Shown here in pieces: positions 1 to 9,275 of a stretch of DNA of 64,000 bases. Position 1 is the stretch's first letter. Every line of letters starts with the position of its first letter. The position numbers and the translations under genes were made by a program. The notes under the pieces are model-generated. The model saw only the letters and a list, made by a program, of their open reading frames with translations, made no database searches and was not told the origin of the DNA. Origin of the DNA: Comamonadaceae bacterium (GTDB lineage Bacteria > Pseudomonadota > Gammaproteobacteria > Burkholderiales > Burkholderiaceae_C). The DNA is taken from contig SEAY01000013.1 of assembly GCA_004144865.1 (NCBI GenBank), positions 1-64,000 of the forward strand, given 5' to 3'.

Positions 1-377
1 GTCTCATTCCCCTCCCGATACGCACTGGCCCTCTCCGCCTCGATGGGCCGGATCTCGAAGGCGAGCCCGCAGGCGAGGCAAGGATTGTCTGCCGCGATGC
101 GTGCGGCCTCTTCCAGGCTGCCGGCCAGGATGAACCAGTAGCCGCCGATCACCTCTTTGGCTTCGGTGAACGGGCCGTCCGTGATACCGGTGCGCGTGAC
201 GAGCTTCGCGTCCCGGGCGAGCCGCTGCCCGCGCTTGAACCTGCCTTGCGCGACCTGCGAGTCGTACCAGGCATAGAAGGCGTCGATGGCAGCCTGGATC
301 TCCTCCGGTGACTTGTCGGGATCCCACTGACCGCGCGACAGCAGGAGGTACTCTTTGAGCGCGGCGGGGTTCGGCAT
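1..377 (-). CDS. YCII-related (DGPF-type) domain protein, 3' end outside window
   Basis: Minus-strand frame MPNPAALKEYLLLSRGQWDPDKSPEEIQAAIDAFYAWYDSQ...TDGPFTEAKEVIGGYWFILAGSLEEAARIA; DGPF motif typical of the YCII family; absent from the ORF track because it has no stop inside the window. Confidence 0.85.
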   Translation of the reverse strand, partial: MPNPAALKEYLLLSRGQWDPDKSPEEIQAAIDAFYAWYDSQVAQGRFKRGQRLARDAKLVTRTGITDGPFTEAKEVIGGYWFILAGSLEEAARIAADNPCLACGLAFEIRPIEAERASAYREGNE

Positions 378-481
378 CGGCGGGTCTCCTGTTCAATCGA
401 ACTTGCGCATGCGGGAAGCAAGGGCCCGGATGCTGACGCAGGAAGCCTGGGAAGGCAACCTCCCGAAAGACAGTACCGCCT

Positions 482-1639
482 CTAGCGGATCCAGTTGCGG
501 CAGTGCTCCGCGCCGTGGGTGGCGACCGGCGTCACACCCGCGGGCTTGAAGTCGAAGCACAACGGAAACACCCGGCGCAGCACCGACTTGTCCATGCCAG
601 CGTCGAGGATGCTGACGTTCTCCACCAGCTCCTTCATCGCCTTGGGCGTCACCTTGGTCGTGGTGGCGTCGCCTATGTTGCGCATGACCGTGCCCGCCAC
701 GGGGGAGCGCTTGGTCGCGAGCCAGGCGCGGAATTCCTCGGCCATCCTCAGGCCCTTCCCGCTCGGGTCGAGTTTCATCGCTTCTTCGGTTGACGACCTC
801 GAGCCCGGCACCGCCTTGAAGTAGACGTCGAACTCGCCGTCCCCAACCTTGCGCGGGCAGTCGGCGCCTTCGAGCTGGTACACGGGCGAGTAGAAGCGCC
901 CCACCCAGTCCCCACGCTGGTCCTCGAAATTCACCTCGTATTGCAGCAGGCATGCGCCGGGCCCGCCGATGTTGGCCGGCTTCCGCACCAGCACTTCCAG
1001 CGGGGCCGAGGTCTTGCGGGTGTTGCAGGTCTGCACGATGTTCGAAGACGCCCGGCCCTTGCTGCGCCTGGACGCATCGTCGAAGGCGGCCGATGCCGCC
1101 TCGTTGATGAGGCGGGCCGTGCCCCAGCCGTAGACATCGCCGTCCTTGCTGGAGCGGTACGTGCCGCAGCCGTTTCCGGACCAGGCGAGGACCACCGAGC
1201 AGTTCTTCCCGGCGCGCTCGCAGTTCTGGATCGCCAGCTTCTCCGCCGCGGCCAGCGAGTCCGCATCGCGCGCCCAGCCGTGGTGGATCACTTCCGTGCC
1301 GACCGCCAGCGCAGCGAACGGCGCGATGCGCAGCGCCGCCTCTTCCTTCTCGCGCTTCTCGGCGGCGGCCCGCGCGGCCTCGGCGGCACGCACCTCGGCT
1401 TCCACCTTGGCGCGGGCCTTGGTTTCGGCCTGTGCACTCGCCTGCTCCGCGGCCTTCGCCTGTGCTTCGCGCTTGCGCACTTCCGCTTCCAGTTCGCGCA
1501 GTTCGCGCGCCAAGCGCTGGGCTTCCGCACGCTCCTCCGCGCGGGAGGCGTTGGTCGCTTGCGCGATGGCGCCGGACGCCGCGAAGCCGAGGACGAGGTA
1601 CAGGACGACAGGATGGATGCGCGAGCGGTACTGGGCCAT
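482..1639 (-). CDS. Secreted coiled-coil protein with C-terminal DUF4189-like region
   Basis: MAQYRSRIHPVVLYLVLGFAASGAIAQA signal peptide, Ala/Glu/Arg coiled coil, then a Cys-containing domain (NCSVVLAWSGNGCGTYRSS...YGWGTA); the start replaces the over-extended ORF 482..3466. Confidence 0.75.
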   Translation of the reverse strand: MAQYRSRIHPVVLYLVLGFAASGAIAQATNASRAEERAEAQRLARELRELEAEVRKREAQAKAAEQASAQAETKARAKVEAEVRAAEAARAAAEKREKEEAALRIAPFAALAVGTEVIHHGWARDADSLAAAEKLAIQNCERAGKNCSVVLAWSGNGCGTYRSSKDGDVYGWGTARLINEAASAAFDDASRRSKGRASSNIVQTCNTRKTSAPLEVLVRKPANIGGPGACLLQYEVNFEDQRGDWVGRFYSPVYQLEGADCPRKVGDGEFDVYFKAVPGSRSSTEEAMKLDPSGKGLRMAEEFRAWLATKRSPVAGTVMRNIGDATTTKVTPKAMKELVENVSILDAGMDKSVLRRVFPLCFDFKPAGVTPVATHGAEHCRNWIR

Positions 1640-1681
1640 ACGGATGAGTTTAAGCGCGCCTTGGCTAAACTCATCCGTATG
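1637..1681. promoter_or_regulatory. Perfect 16-bp inverted repeat covering both divergent start codons
   Basis: CATACGGATGAGTTTA (1637-1652) - 13 nt - TAAACTCATCCGTATG (1666-1681). Confidence 0.85.
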
Positions 1682-3400
1682 CAGCACCTCCGAACGAGCC
1701 TTCCTCCTGCCCTGCGTGCCGTGGCCACGGCCGCCTTGATCGTGGCCGCCGGGGGCGCAGCGGCGCAAGCTCCCTCCGGCGCCGGCACCGAAGTGCCGGA
1801 GGCGATGAAGCGCCTGGCCACCGACGATCCGCAGGAGCAGCGCGCGCGCTGGGGCGACCTGGCCGCAGTGGCGGGGAAGATCTGGCTGCACGCCGCCCCC
1901 GGCGACGTGGCCAGCGTCTGGCGCGATGCGCAATGGGTCGTGCCCGGCGCCGTGATGCGCTACCAGCGCGGCTTCTGCCTCGCGATGCAGTGCCAGCGCA
2001 CCGACTACCTGGTGCACTACAACGCCGAGGCGAAGCAGCTGGAGTTCTTCGAGAAGGGCGAGAAGGCGTACACGAGCCGCATCCAGGAGGACGGATCGGT
2101 GCGCCTGGTGGGCACGGGGATCGTGGGCGTGCTCACGGCCGAAACCCTGAAGTTCGATGCGGCCAGCAACACCTTCTACAGCGACAAGCATGAACTGAAG
2201 GCCTCGACCGAGGCCCAGCTGGGAGCCGTCACGCGCGGCTTCGCGGGCGATGCGCGCGGCACCGGCGCGCCCGGGACGGCCGCGGAGGCGCAGCTGCGCG
2301 CGGAGCTCGCGCAGGCGAAGGCGCAGCTCGAAGCCCTGCGCCAGCAGCAGGCCGCCGCGGCCGCGCCCATTCCCGCGCCGCCGCCGGCCGTGCGGCCGCC
2401 GAGCGCCGCGCAGCAGAAGGCGGCGGAGCAGCGGGCACGGCTGGAGGCGCGGCTGCGCGAAGCGGACGAGCGCAAGCTGCAAGCCGAAGCGCGTGCACGC
2501 GAGGCGGAGCATCGCGCGCGTGAAGAGGCGCAGGCGCGCATCGCAGCGGCCCTGCAGGCCAAGGAGGAGTCCGAGGCCCGCACGGCCGCGGCGCAGCGGG
2601 CGGCAGCGCAGAAGGCCGCCGCGCCATCGCAGCCTGCTGCGGCAGTCGCCCCCGCCGCGGCCGCGCCTGCTGCGACGGCCGCAGCGAAACCGGCAGCGCC
2701 CACTGCACGGACGAATGCCTGCGGCGGCGTCGATGGCGTCTACGGCACGGGGGCCAACTACCGCATCGAGGTCAAGTTCGAAGGCGAGACCCTGACCGTG
2801 CGCGAACCGAACCGCACCTCGGTCTACCGGCACGAGGGCCGCTGCCAGTACGCCTTCACGCATCCCACCGGCGTGACCTATCGCATGGGCGTCACGCCGC
2901 GCGCGCTGTCCGCGTACAAGCAGGACCCCGCGAGCGCGACCCCGCTGGCGCTGATCCAGGCGCACGCCGCGCCCCAGGCCAGCGGCAGTTGCAAGGCGCA
3001 GGAGATCCCGGTGCAGAACCCCGCCGCGCTGCACCCGGGCATGACGCGCCTGTTCGGGCTGCATGCCGTCGCCGGCGTGAAGGTGCCGGGCACCTACCGC
3101 GCGCCGGAGCCCGACGGGCATCCCTGGACCGAACTGGGCGCGGGGGGCAACGGCGGCGTCTTCGAGGTGTACGGCGCGCCCAAGCGCGAGTACCGCTACA
3201 ACATCGTGCGCTGGTACATCCAGGCCAACTGCGACGGCACGCCGCTGCGCGAGTCCTTCGAGGCCGCCGACCGTTACTTCGTGATCTTCCAGCTGGACCG
3301 CCCCTACACGGGGCTGGAATGGCACCGCATGCAATACATCGTTCGCAAGGGGCAGGATCGCGTGTCGATCGACGACCGCGCCAAGGGGAAGATGGAGTAG
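1679..3400 (+). CDS. Secreted Ala-rich coiled-coil protein of unknown function
   Basis: MQHLRTSLPPALRAVATAALIVAAGGAAAQA signal peptide; long Ala/Arg/Glu coiled coil; conserved-looking C-terminal domain; divergent from 482..1639. Confidence 0.8.
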   Translation: MQHLRTSLPPALRAVATAALIVAAGGAAAQAPSGAGTEVPEAMKRLATDDPQEQRARWGDLAAVAGKIWLHAAPGDVASVWRDAQWVVPGAVMRYQRGFCLAMQCQRTDYLVHYNAEAKQLEFFEKGEKAYTSRIQEDGSVRLVGTGIVGVLTAETLKFDAASNTFYSDKHELKASTEAQLGAVTRGFAGDARGTGAPGTAAEAQLRAELAQAKAQLEALRQQQAAAAAPIPAPPPAVRPPSAAQQKAAEQRARLEARLREADERKLQAEARAREAEHRAREEAQARIAAALQAKEESEARTAAAQRAAAQKAAAPSQPAAAVAPAAAAPAATAAAKPAAPTARTNACGGVDGVYGTGANYRIEVKFEGETLTVREPNRTSVYRHEGRCQYAFTHPTGVTYRMGVTPRALSAYKQDPASATPLALIQAHAAPQASGSCKAQEIPVQNPAALHPGMTRLFGLHAVAGVKVPGTYRAPEPDGHPWTELGAGGNGGVFEVYGAPKREYRYNIVRWYIQANCDGTPLRESFEAADRYFVIFQLDRPYTGLEWHRMQYIVRKGQDRVSIDDRAKGKME

Positions 3401-3502
3401 CGGCGGACAGCCGCAGTCGAGCGCATTGCCAGATGCAACAGGGTTGGCAAATGCGGCCGGCGTCACCTAGGCTGCCTTGGTCTTCTCGACGCGGAGGGCG
3501 CC

Positions 3503-4927
3503 ATGACGCAAGCAATGTCCGGCTCGCAAACACGGGCTGGCGCGGTACTCGGTGAGGCGGCGCTCGGGCAACTGCGGCAAACGATCCGCGGGCGCGTGGC
3601 CGTCGCGGGCTCGCAGGATTACGAAGAGGCGCGCACCGTCTGGAACGGCATGATCGATCGCCATCCCGCGGTGGCCGTGCGTTGCGCGGGCGTCGCGGAC
3701 GTGCTGCGGGCCATTCAGTTCGCGCGCGACAACGACCTCGTGCTCGCGGTGCGCGGCGGTGGCCACAACATCGCCGGCAATGCGGTCTGCGACGGCGGCC
3801 TGCAGATCGACCTGTCACTGATGAAATCGGTGCGCATCGATCCGGCGCGTCGCGTGGCCCGCGTCGAGCCCGGCGTGACGCTCGGTGAGTTCGACCGCGA
3901 GGCGCAGGCCTTCGGCCTGGCAACGCCGCTGGGCATCAACTCGACGACAGGCGTCGGCGGCCTCACCCTGGGCGGCGGATTCGGCTGGCTCAGCCGCTCG
4001 CTGGGCCTGTCGATCGACAACCTGCTCTCGGTCGACGTGGCCACGGCCGCCGGCACGCTCATCACCGCCAGCGAGAAGGAGAACGCCGACCTGTTCTGGG
4101 GCGTGCGTGGCGGGGGCGGCAACTTCGGCGTGGTCACGTCCTTCGAGTTCAAGCTGCATCCGGTCGGGCCGAACGTGCTGGCTGGACTCGTGATCCACCC
4201 GCTGGCAGCGGCCAAGGAGGTCCTGCGCTTCAAGCGCGAGTTCGTCGCCAGCGCACCGGACGGCTTCGTCTGCTGGTTCGTGCTGCGGCAGGCGCCTCCG
4301 CTGCCCTTCCTTCCCCCCGAGTGGCATGGCAAGGAGATCCTGGCGCTGGCCATGTGCTACGCCGGCGACGTTGCGGAAGGCGAGCGCATCGCCAAGCCCT
4401 TGCGGGAATTCGGCAAGCCGATCGCCGATATCGTCGCGCCGATGCCGTACACGGCTTGGCAGACCGTGCTCGATCCGCTCCTGACGCCCGGGGCGCGCAA
4501 CTACTGGAAGTCCCACGATTTCGCCGGGCTCCCGGATGGCCTGCTGGACGTGCTGATCGATCACGCGGGCCGCATCCCAGATCCGCAGACGGAGATCGCG
4601 TGTGCCCAGCTTGGCGGCGCCGTCAGCCGGGTGCCCCGCACCGAGACGGCCTACAACCACCGGGATGGGCAGTACGTCCTCAACGTGCACTGCCGCTGGG
4701 CCGATCCGTCCAAGGACGACGCCTGCATCGCCTGGGCGCGCGAGCTCTGGCGGGCGGCGGCACCGTTTTCCACCGGCAGCGTGTACGTCAACTTCCTCAC
4801 CCAGGAAGAAGGCAGCCGCGTGCGCGATGCCTATGGCGAGAACTACGAGCAGCTGGTGGCGCTGAAGAACAAGTACGACCCGAAGAACCTCTTCGGCGTC
4901 AACCAGAACATCCAGCCCACGGTCTGA
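3503..4927 (+). CDS. FAD-binding (BBE-type) oxidoreductase
   Basis: AVRGGGHNIAGNAVCDGG..., GLTLGGGFGWLSRSLGLSIDNLL; C-terminal YGENYEQLVALKNKYDPKNLFGVNQNI. Confidence 0.93.
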   Translation: MTQAMSGSQTRAGAVLGEAALGQLRQTIRGRVAVAGSQDYEEARTVWNGMIDRHPAVAVRCAGVADVLRAIQFARDNDLVLAVRGGGHNIAGNAVCDGGLQIDLSLMKSVRIDPARRVARVEPGVTLGEFDREAQAFGLATPLGINSTTGVGGLTLGGGFGWLSRSLGLSIDNLLSVDVATAAGTLITASEKENADLFWGVRGGGGNFGVVTSFEFKLHPVGPNVLAGLVIHPLAAAKEVLRFKREFVASAPDGFVCWFVLRQAPPLPFLPPEWHGKEILALAMCYAGDVAEGERIAKPLREFGKPIADIVAPMPYTAWQTVLDPLLTPGARNYWKSHDFAGLPDGLLDVLIDHAGRIPDPQTEIACAQLGGAVSRVPRTETAYNHRDGQYVLNVHCRWADPSKDDACIAWARELWRAAAPFSTGSVYVNFLTQEEGSRVRDAYGENYEQLVALKNKYDPKNLFGVNQNIQPTV

Positions 4928-4934
4928 CGTCTTC

Positions 4935-5336
4935 GTGAGCGGCGAAATCCAAAGGGACCGACGCCCCGCGGCGATCGAATCCATCAGCGCCATCACGCTG
5001 GCTACGCACGACATGCCACGCGCCGTGCGCTTCTACGAAGCGCTCGGCTTTGCGTTGCGCTACGGAGGGCCGTCGGCCTCCTTCAGCAGCTTCAGCGCAG
5101 GCAACGCATGCCTGAACCTCACCACCGAAGGCAGCGATCGGGAGTGGTCCTGGTGGGGCCGCGTGATCTTCCACGTCGTGGACGTCGATGCGCTTCACCG
5201 ACGGGCCGTGGCGGCCGGCTTGCAGCCGCAGGACGCCCCGCGCGACGCCACGTGGGGAGAGCGCTATTTCCACGTCACGGACCCCGATGGGCACGAGCTG
5301 AGCTTCGCAACGCCGTTGAGCCGCGGCAGGCCGTAG
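4935..5336 (+). CDS. VOC (glyoxalase/bleomycin-resistance fold) family protein
   Basis: ISAITLATHDMPRAVRFYEALGFALRYGG ... VTDPDGHELSFATPL; GTG start. Confidence 0.9.
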   Translation: MSGEIQRDRRPAAIESISAITLATHDMPRAVRFYEALGFALRYGGPSASFSSFSAGNACLNLTTEGSDREWSWWGRVIFHVVDVDALHRRAVAAGLQPQDAPRDATWGERYFHVTDPDGHELSFATPLSRGRP

Positions 5337-5352
5337 GCCCACTCGAGCTCGT

Positions 5353-6492
5353 ATGAAATCCAAGCTTTCTCGCTGGGTCGTTCGTGCGACCGTCGTGCTG
5401 GCGGCCGTGGCGGCCGTGCTCTCTCTTGCGGGATGGGCCGTGTTGTCGCAGCCGCAGTTCGGCGCACCCATGGACAGTGCGCGGCTGGCGCGCGCCATGG
5501 CCAACCCCCAATACCGTGAAGGCCGCTTCACCAATCTGGAGCCGGAGACCCCGACCAGCGCAGCGGCTGTCGGCGACTATGTGGTGCGGCAGTTCTCCGG
5601 CGACGAAATGCGTGAGCCGCCGAGGCCCGTGCCGGTGCTGACCGTGGACGAGGCGGTGCTTGCGGCCGCGCCGCCGCCCCGGGGGCTACGAGCGTTCTGG
5701 ATCGGCCACGCCAGCGTTTATGTGGAGCTCGACGGGCTGCGCTTCCTGCTGGATCCGGTGTTCGCCGAGCGTGCGTCGCCGCTGCCCGTCGGCCCCACGC
5801 GCTTTCATTCGCCGCCGATTGCGCTGGCCGACTTGCCCGCCATCGATGCGGTCCTCATCTCCCACGACCACTACGATCACCTGGACATGGACACGGTGCG
5901 GCACCTCGCTGGTCGCGGCTCCCGGTTCTACGTGCCGCTGGGCATAGGCGCCCATCTCGAACGCTGGGGCGTGCCGGCCGGCCAGATCGAGGAACTGGAG
6001 TGGTGGCAGCAGCGCATGGTCGGCAGCGTGCGCATCGTGTGCACGCCGACACGCCACTACTCGGGGCGCGCGCCGGGCGTTCGCAGTCCGACCCTGTGGT
6101 CAAGCTGGTCGGTCATCGGCCCGCAGCACCGCTTCTTCTACAGCGGCGACACCGGCTACTCGAAGCACTTCGGGGATATCGGTGCGCGGCTGGGGCCCTT
6201 CGACATCGCATTCATCAAGATCGGCGCCTACGGCCCGGGCGCCTCCTGGGTCGACATCCACATGCCGCCCGAACAAGCCGTGCAGGTGCATCGCGACGTG
6301 CGTGGCAAGCGGATGTTCCCGGTTCACTGGTCGACCTTCAACCTCGCGTACCACGACTGGGACGAGCCGATCCGCCGCACGGCGGCCGAGGCAGCTCGCA
6401 CGGGGGTCGAGCTGGTGACTCCGCGCGTTGGCGAATGGGTGGATGCCGACCGTGCGTTCGAATCGACGCGATGGTGGGAGGCGGTGCGCTGA
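5353..6492 (+). CDS. MBL-fold metallo-hydrolase (NAPE-PLD/UlaG-like)
   Basis: LISHDHYDHLDMDTV, FYSGDTGYSKHF, PVHWSTFNLAYHDWDEPI. Confidence 0.92.
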   Translation: MKSKLSRWVVRATVVLAAVAAVLSLAGWAVLSQPQFGAPMDSARLARAMANPQYREGRFTNLEPETPTSAAAVGDYVVRQFSGDEMREPPRPVPVLTVDEAVLAAAPPPRGLRAFWIGHASVYVELDGLRFLLDPVFAERASPLPVGPTRFHSPPIALADLPAIDAVLISHDHYDHLDMDTVRHLAGRGSRFYVPLGIGAHLERWGVPAGQIEELEWWQQRMVGSVRIVCTPTRHYSGRAPGVRSPTLWSSWSVIGPQHRFFYSGDTGYSKHFGDIGARLGPFDIAFIKIGAYGPGASWVDIHMPPEQAVQVHRDVRGKRMFPVHWSTFNLAYHDWDEPIRRTAAEAARTGVELVTPRVGEWVDADRAFESTRWWEAVR

Positions 6493-6653
6493 AGGGACGG
6501 TGCAACCGGGCGTTCGCGGTGGCCCAAGTGGCTTTACCGCAGTGCGCTTTCCTACGAAGACGTGCCCAGATCCCTCACAAACCATCGCTGCCGGGCCATC
6601 TAGCTTAGGGCCCACGGCCGGAATGGTCCGGCGAACACAGCGAGAGGAACCAC

Positions 6654-6818
6654 ATGCCCCAGTCGACCAAGGACACCCAGGGTGGGAAGACCCACTCCAA
6701 GAAGAAGACGCATTCGAGCGGCGCCGCTTCGGACAAGGCGGCCGCGAAGAAGTCGGGGCGTTCCAGCGCCTCCCCCACCGGCCCCATCAAGCACGGCGAG
6801 AAGAAGACCACGCCCTGA
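6654..6818 (+). CDS. Small Lys/Ser-rich basic protein (54 aa)
   Basis: MPQSTKDTQGGKTHSKKKTHSSGAASDKAAAKKSGRSSASPTGPIKHGEKKTTP; GAGAGGAA ribosome-binding site; followed by hairpin; below the ORF-track length cutoff. Confidence 0.65.
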   Translation: MPQSTKDTQGGKTHSKKKTHSSGAASDKAAAKKSGRSSASPTGPIKHGEKKTTP

Positions 6819-6828
6819 GGATGACCTG

Positions 6829-6853
6829 AAGGGTCGGCCGGGAGCCGACCCTT
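6829..6853. terminator. Hairpin between convergent genes, probable terminator
   Basis: AAGGGTCGGC-CGGGA-GCCGACCCTT, perfect 10-bp stem, no long T-run. Confidence 0.6.
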
Positions 6854-6874
6854 CCCGACTCTCCAGCCTGGAGC

Positions 6875-7879
6875 TCAATCCATCTGGATCTTCGCCTTGC
6901 GGATGACGTCGCTCCACAGCTTCGCGTCATCGTTGATCATCTTCTGGAACACCGCAGGCGAGCCGCCGATGCGCTGGGCCCCCAGGGCTTCCAGGCGTTC
7001 CTTGAATTCCGGCTGCTCCATGGCCGTGTTGATGGCCGCATTGAGCTTGGCCACCACGGTGTCCGGCGTGCCCGCCTTCGCGACGATCCCGAACCAGGAG
7101 TAGAGCTCGAATCCCTTGATGCCCTGCTCGTCGAGCGTGGGGACGTCAGGGAACTGCGGCGAGCGCTGGAGTGCCGTCACGCCCAGCGAACGCAGGCGGC
7201 CGGACTTCAGCATGGACTGCGCCGAGAACTCGATGTCGAAGTACGCCGGCACCTCGCCGGCCAGGACGGCCGTGATGGCGGGCGCGGAGCCGCGGTAGGG
7301 AATCGGCTGCATCTCGATGCCGGTCACCTGCTTGAACCGCTCGGCGCCCAGGTGCGGCATGGTTCCGGTGCCGGACGAGGCGTACTGGAACTTGCCGCCG
7401 TCCTTCTTCGCGGCCGCGATCAGGTCGTGGATGCCCTTGCCCTGGAACGAGGGCGCCACCACCACCTGGTGCGGGCTGCGGAACACGCCTGCCACCGCAC
7501 GGAAGTCACGCAGCGGATCGAACGACATCGACGGGTACAGGAATTTTCCGGTGGCGACCACGTTGCTGGCCATCAGCAGGGTGTGCCCGTCGGCCGGCTG
7601 GGACAGCACGAGTTCGCTTCCCACGATGGCGCCTGCGCCCGGCTTGTTTTCCACCACGACGGCTTGGCCCAGGACCTTGCCCAGGCCCTGGGCGATGGCG
7701 CGCGCCGTGGTGTCCGACGGACCGCCGGCGGGGAACGGCACGATCAGGCGGATCGTCTTGCTCGGGAAATCCTGTGCGGCGGCCTGGCCCGGCAGGAGAG
7801 TGGCCAGCGCAAGACCTGCAGCGGCGAGGATGGCGGTACGACGGGACATCTGGGTCATCGGGGTCTCGATTTCTGTCAA
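6875..7879 (-). CDS. Bug/TctC family tripartite tricarboxylate transporter substrate-binding protein
   Basis: AQDFPSKTIRLIVPFPAGGPSDTTARAIAQGLGKVLGQAVVVENKPGAGA. Confidence 0.93.
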   Translation of the reverse strand: MTEIETPMTQMSRRTAILAAAGLALATLLPGQAAAQDFPSKTIRLIVPFPAGGPSDTTARAIAQGLGKVLGQAVVVENKPGAGAIVGSELVLSQPADGHTLLMASNVVATGKFLYPSMSFDPLRDFRAVAGVFRSPHQVVVAPSFQGKGIHDLIAAAKKDGGKFQYASSGTGTMPHLGAERFKQVTGIEMQPIPYRGSAPAITAVLAGEVPAYFDIEFSAQSMLKSGRLRSLGVTALQRSPQFPDVPTLDEQGIKGFELYSWFGIVAKAGTPDTVVAKLNAAINTAMEQPEFKERLEALGAQRIGGSPAVFQKMINDDAKLWSDVIRKAKIQMD

Positions 7880-7886
7880 GGCAGGT

Positions 7887-9269
7887 TCAGGCAGCGCGCG
7901 CCATCATGGGCGCGTCGTTGGCGGCAGCGGTCACGGCATCGTCGGCGGAAACCAGGGCACCCTGCTCCCGCAAGACCTCGCGCACCTTGTGCGCAGCAGG
8001 CTCCCGCAGGGTGGCTTCGCCCTTGGCGGCAAGCGCCGCGTACACCCCGGCAGCATGCCCGAGGCCCATCGCGGTTCCCATGTGGCGCGCACCGCCGTTG
8101 GCCTCGCGGGTCGCGGAGATCGCGCGGCCGGTCACGACGATGCCTTCCACGGAGCTTGGCAGCTGGCAGGCCAGCGGGATCTCGAACGGCGTGGGCGGCA
8201 TCCACAATGCGATTCCCGTCCCGCCGGGCTCGTGCAGGTCCATGGGGCCGGCGCCCAGGGCGACTGCGTCCGTGAAGCGCACCCCCTCGACGATCTCCGC
8301 CTCGGTCAGCGTGTGCTGGCCGACGATGCGCCGGGTCTCGCGCACGCCCACGCGCTGCGCGATGCCGCCCAGGACGGACCGTTCGAAGCCGGGCACGCAC
8401 TCACGCAGGAACTGCACGATGGATTGGACCTGCTGGCGGCCGATCTGTTCCGCGCGGCTCAGGTCGCCGGCATCCAGCGCGTCGATGCCCGAGATCCGGC
8501 TCATGAGGCACACGGCATCCGTGTCGCCGGGCGTGCTGCAGAAGGACAGGCTCTCCCAGAAGAGGCGACCTTCCTGCACGCCGGCAAGCGCGAGAGCCCG
8601 CTTCTGTTCGCGCGGCAGCGCGCGGAACGTGCGCACATCGACGTTCGACATGCGGAACACCAGCGTGCAGGGCTGGCGGCGTCGGCGGAATCCGGGGTCT
8701 TCGCCTTCACAGGGCACGCCGGCGCGCGCGGCGAGCGCGGCGTCCCCGGAGGCGTCCACCACCATGCGGGCACGCAGGGCACCGCGACCCGACACGTTTT
8801 CCAGCACCAGGCCTTCGACCCGGTCGCCGGCCACCAGGGGACGCACGACGTGCGAATGGAGCAGCACGTCCACGCCCGCCTCCCGCGCGATCTCGTCGGC
8901 GGCGATCTTCACGACCTCGGGATTGAAAGGGAAGTTGGTGATCGTGATCGGCTGGCTGCTCGCTTCGGCCATCGTGTAGCTGCGGAATCCTTCGCTGCCC
9001 CCCAGCGCGGTCACGCGCTGGGTGAGTTCGTAGCCGATGCCGCCGACGACGCGGACCGATCCATTGAAGAAACCGACCCATTGGGCGACCATGCCCACGG
9101 TTGCGGTTCCCCCGAGGCAGCCGGAGCGCTCGACGATGGCCGTGCGCGCGCCGGCGCGGGCCGCCGCCACGGCGGCCACGAGCCCTGAAGCGCCGCCGCC
9201 CGCGACGACGACGTCATACTCCGCGAGGACGGGCGTGGTGATCTGCTCGGTGATGAAGCTGCCGCCCAT
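7887..9269 (-). CDS. FAD-dependent oxidoreductase (FAD_oxidored type)
   Basis: YDVVVAGGGASGLVAAVAAARAGARTAIVERSGCLGGTATVGMV; C-terminal GIVVTGRAISATREANGGARHMGTAMGLGHAAG. Confidence 0.9.
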   Translation of the reverse strand: MGGSFITEQITTPVLAEYDVVVAGGGASGLVAAVAAARAGARTAIVERSGCLGGTATVGMVAQWVGFFNGSVRVVGGIGYELTQRVTALGGSEGFRSYTMAEASSQPITITNFPFNPEVVKIAADEIAREAGVDVLLHSHVVRPLVAGDRVEGLVLENVSGRGALRARMVVDASGDAALAARAGVPCEGEDPGFRRRRQPCTLVFRMSNVDVRTFRALPREQKRALALAGVQEGRLFWESLSFCSTPGDTDAVCLMSRISGIDALDAGDLSRAEQIGRQQVQSIVQFLRECVPGFERSVLGGIAQRVGVRETRRIVGQHTLTEAEIVEGVRFTDAVALGAGPMDLHEPGGTGIALWMPPTPFEIPLACQLPSSVEGIVVTGRAISATREANGGARHMGTAMGLGHAAGVYAALAAKGEATLREPAAHKVREVLREQGALVSADDAVTAAANDAPMMARAA

Positions 9270-9275
9270 GCGCGC

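Noticed and set aside
2280-2700. Ala-rich region considered as a tandem DNA repeat
   Set aside because: Low-complexity coiled-coil coding sequence, no regular repeat unit at DNA level.
1646-3466. Upstream extension of minus ORF 482..3466
   Set aside because: Residues upstream of MAQYRS are antisense to the 1679..3400 gene; a signal peptide begins at MAQYRS.
7317-9188. 623-aa plus-strand ORF antisense to the FAD oxidoreductase and Bug genes
   Set aside because: Low-complexity mirror translation of well-supported minus-strand genes; no motifs.
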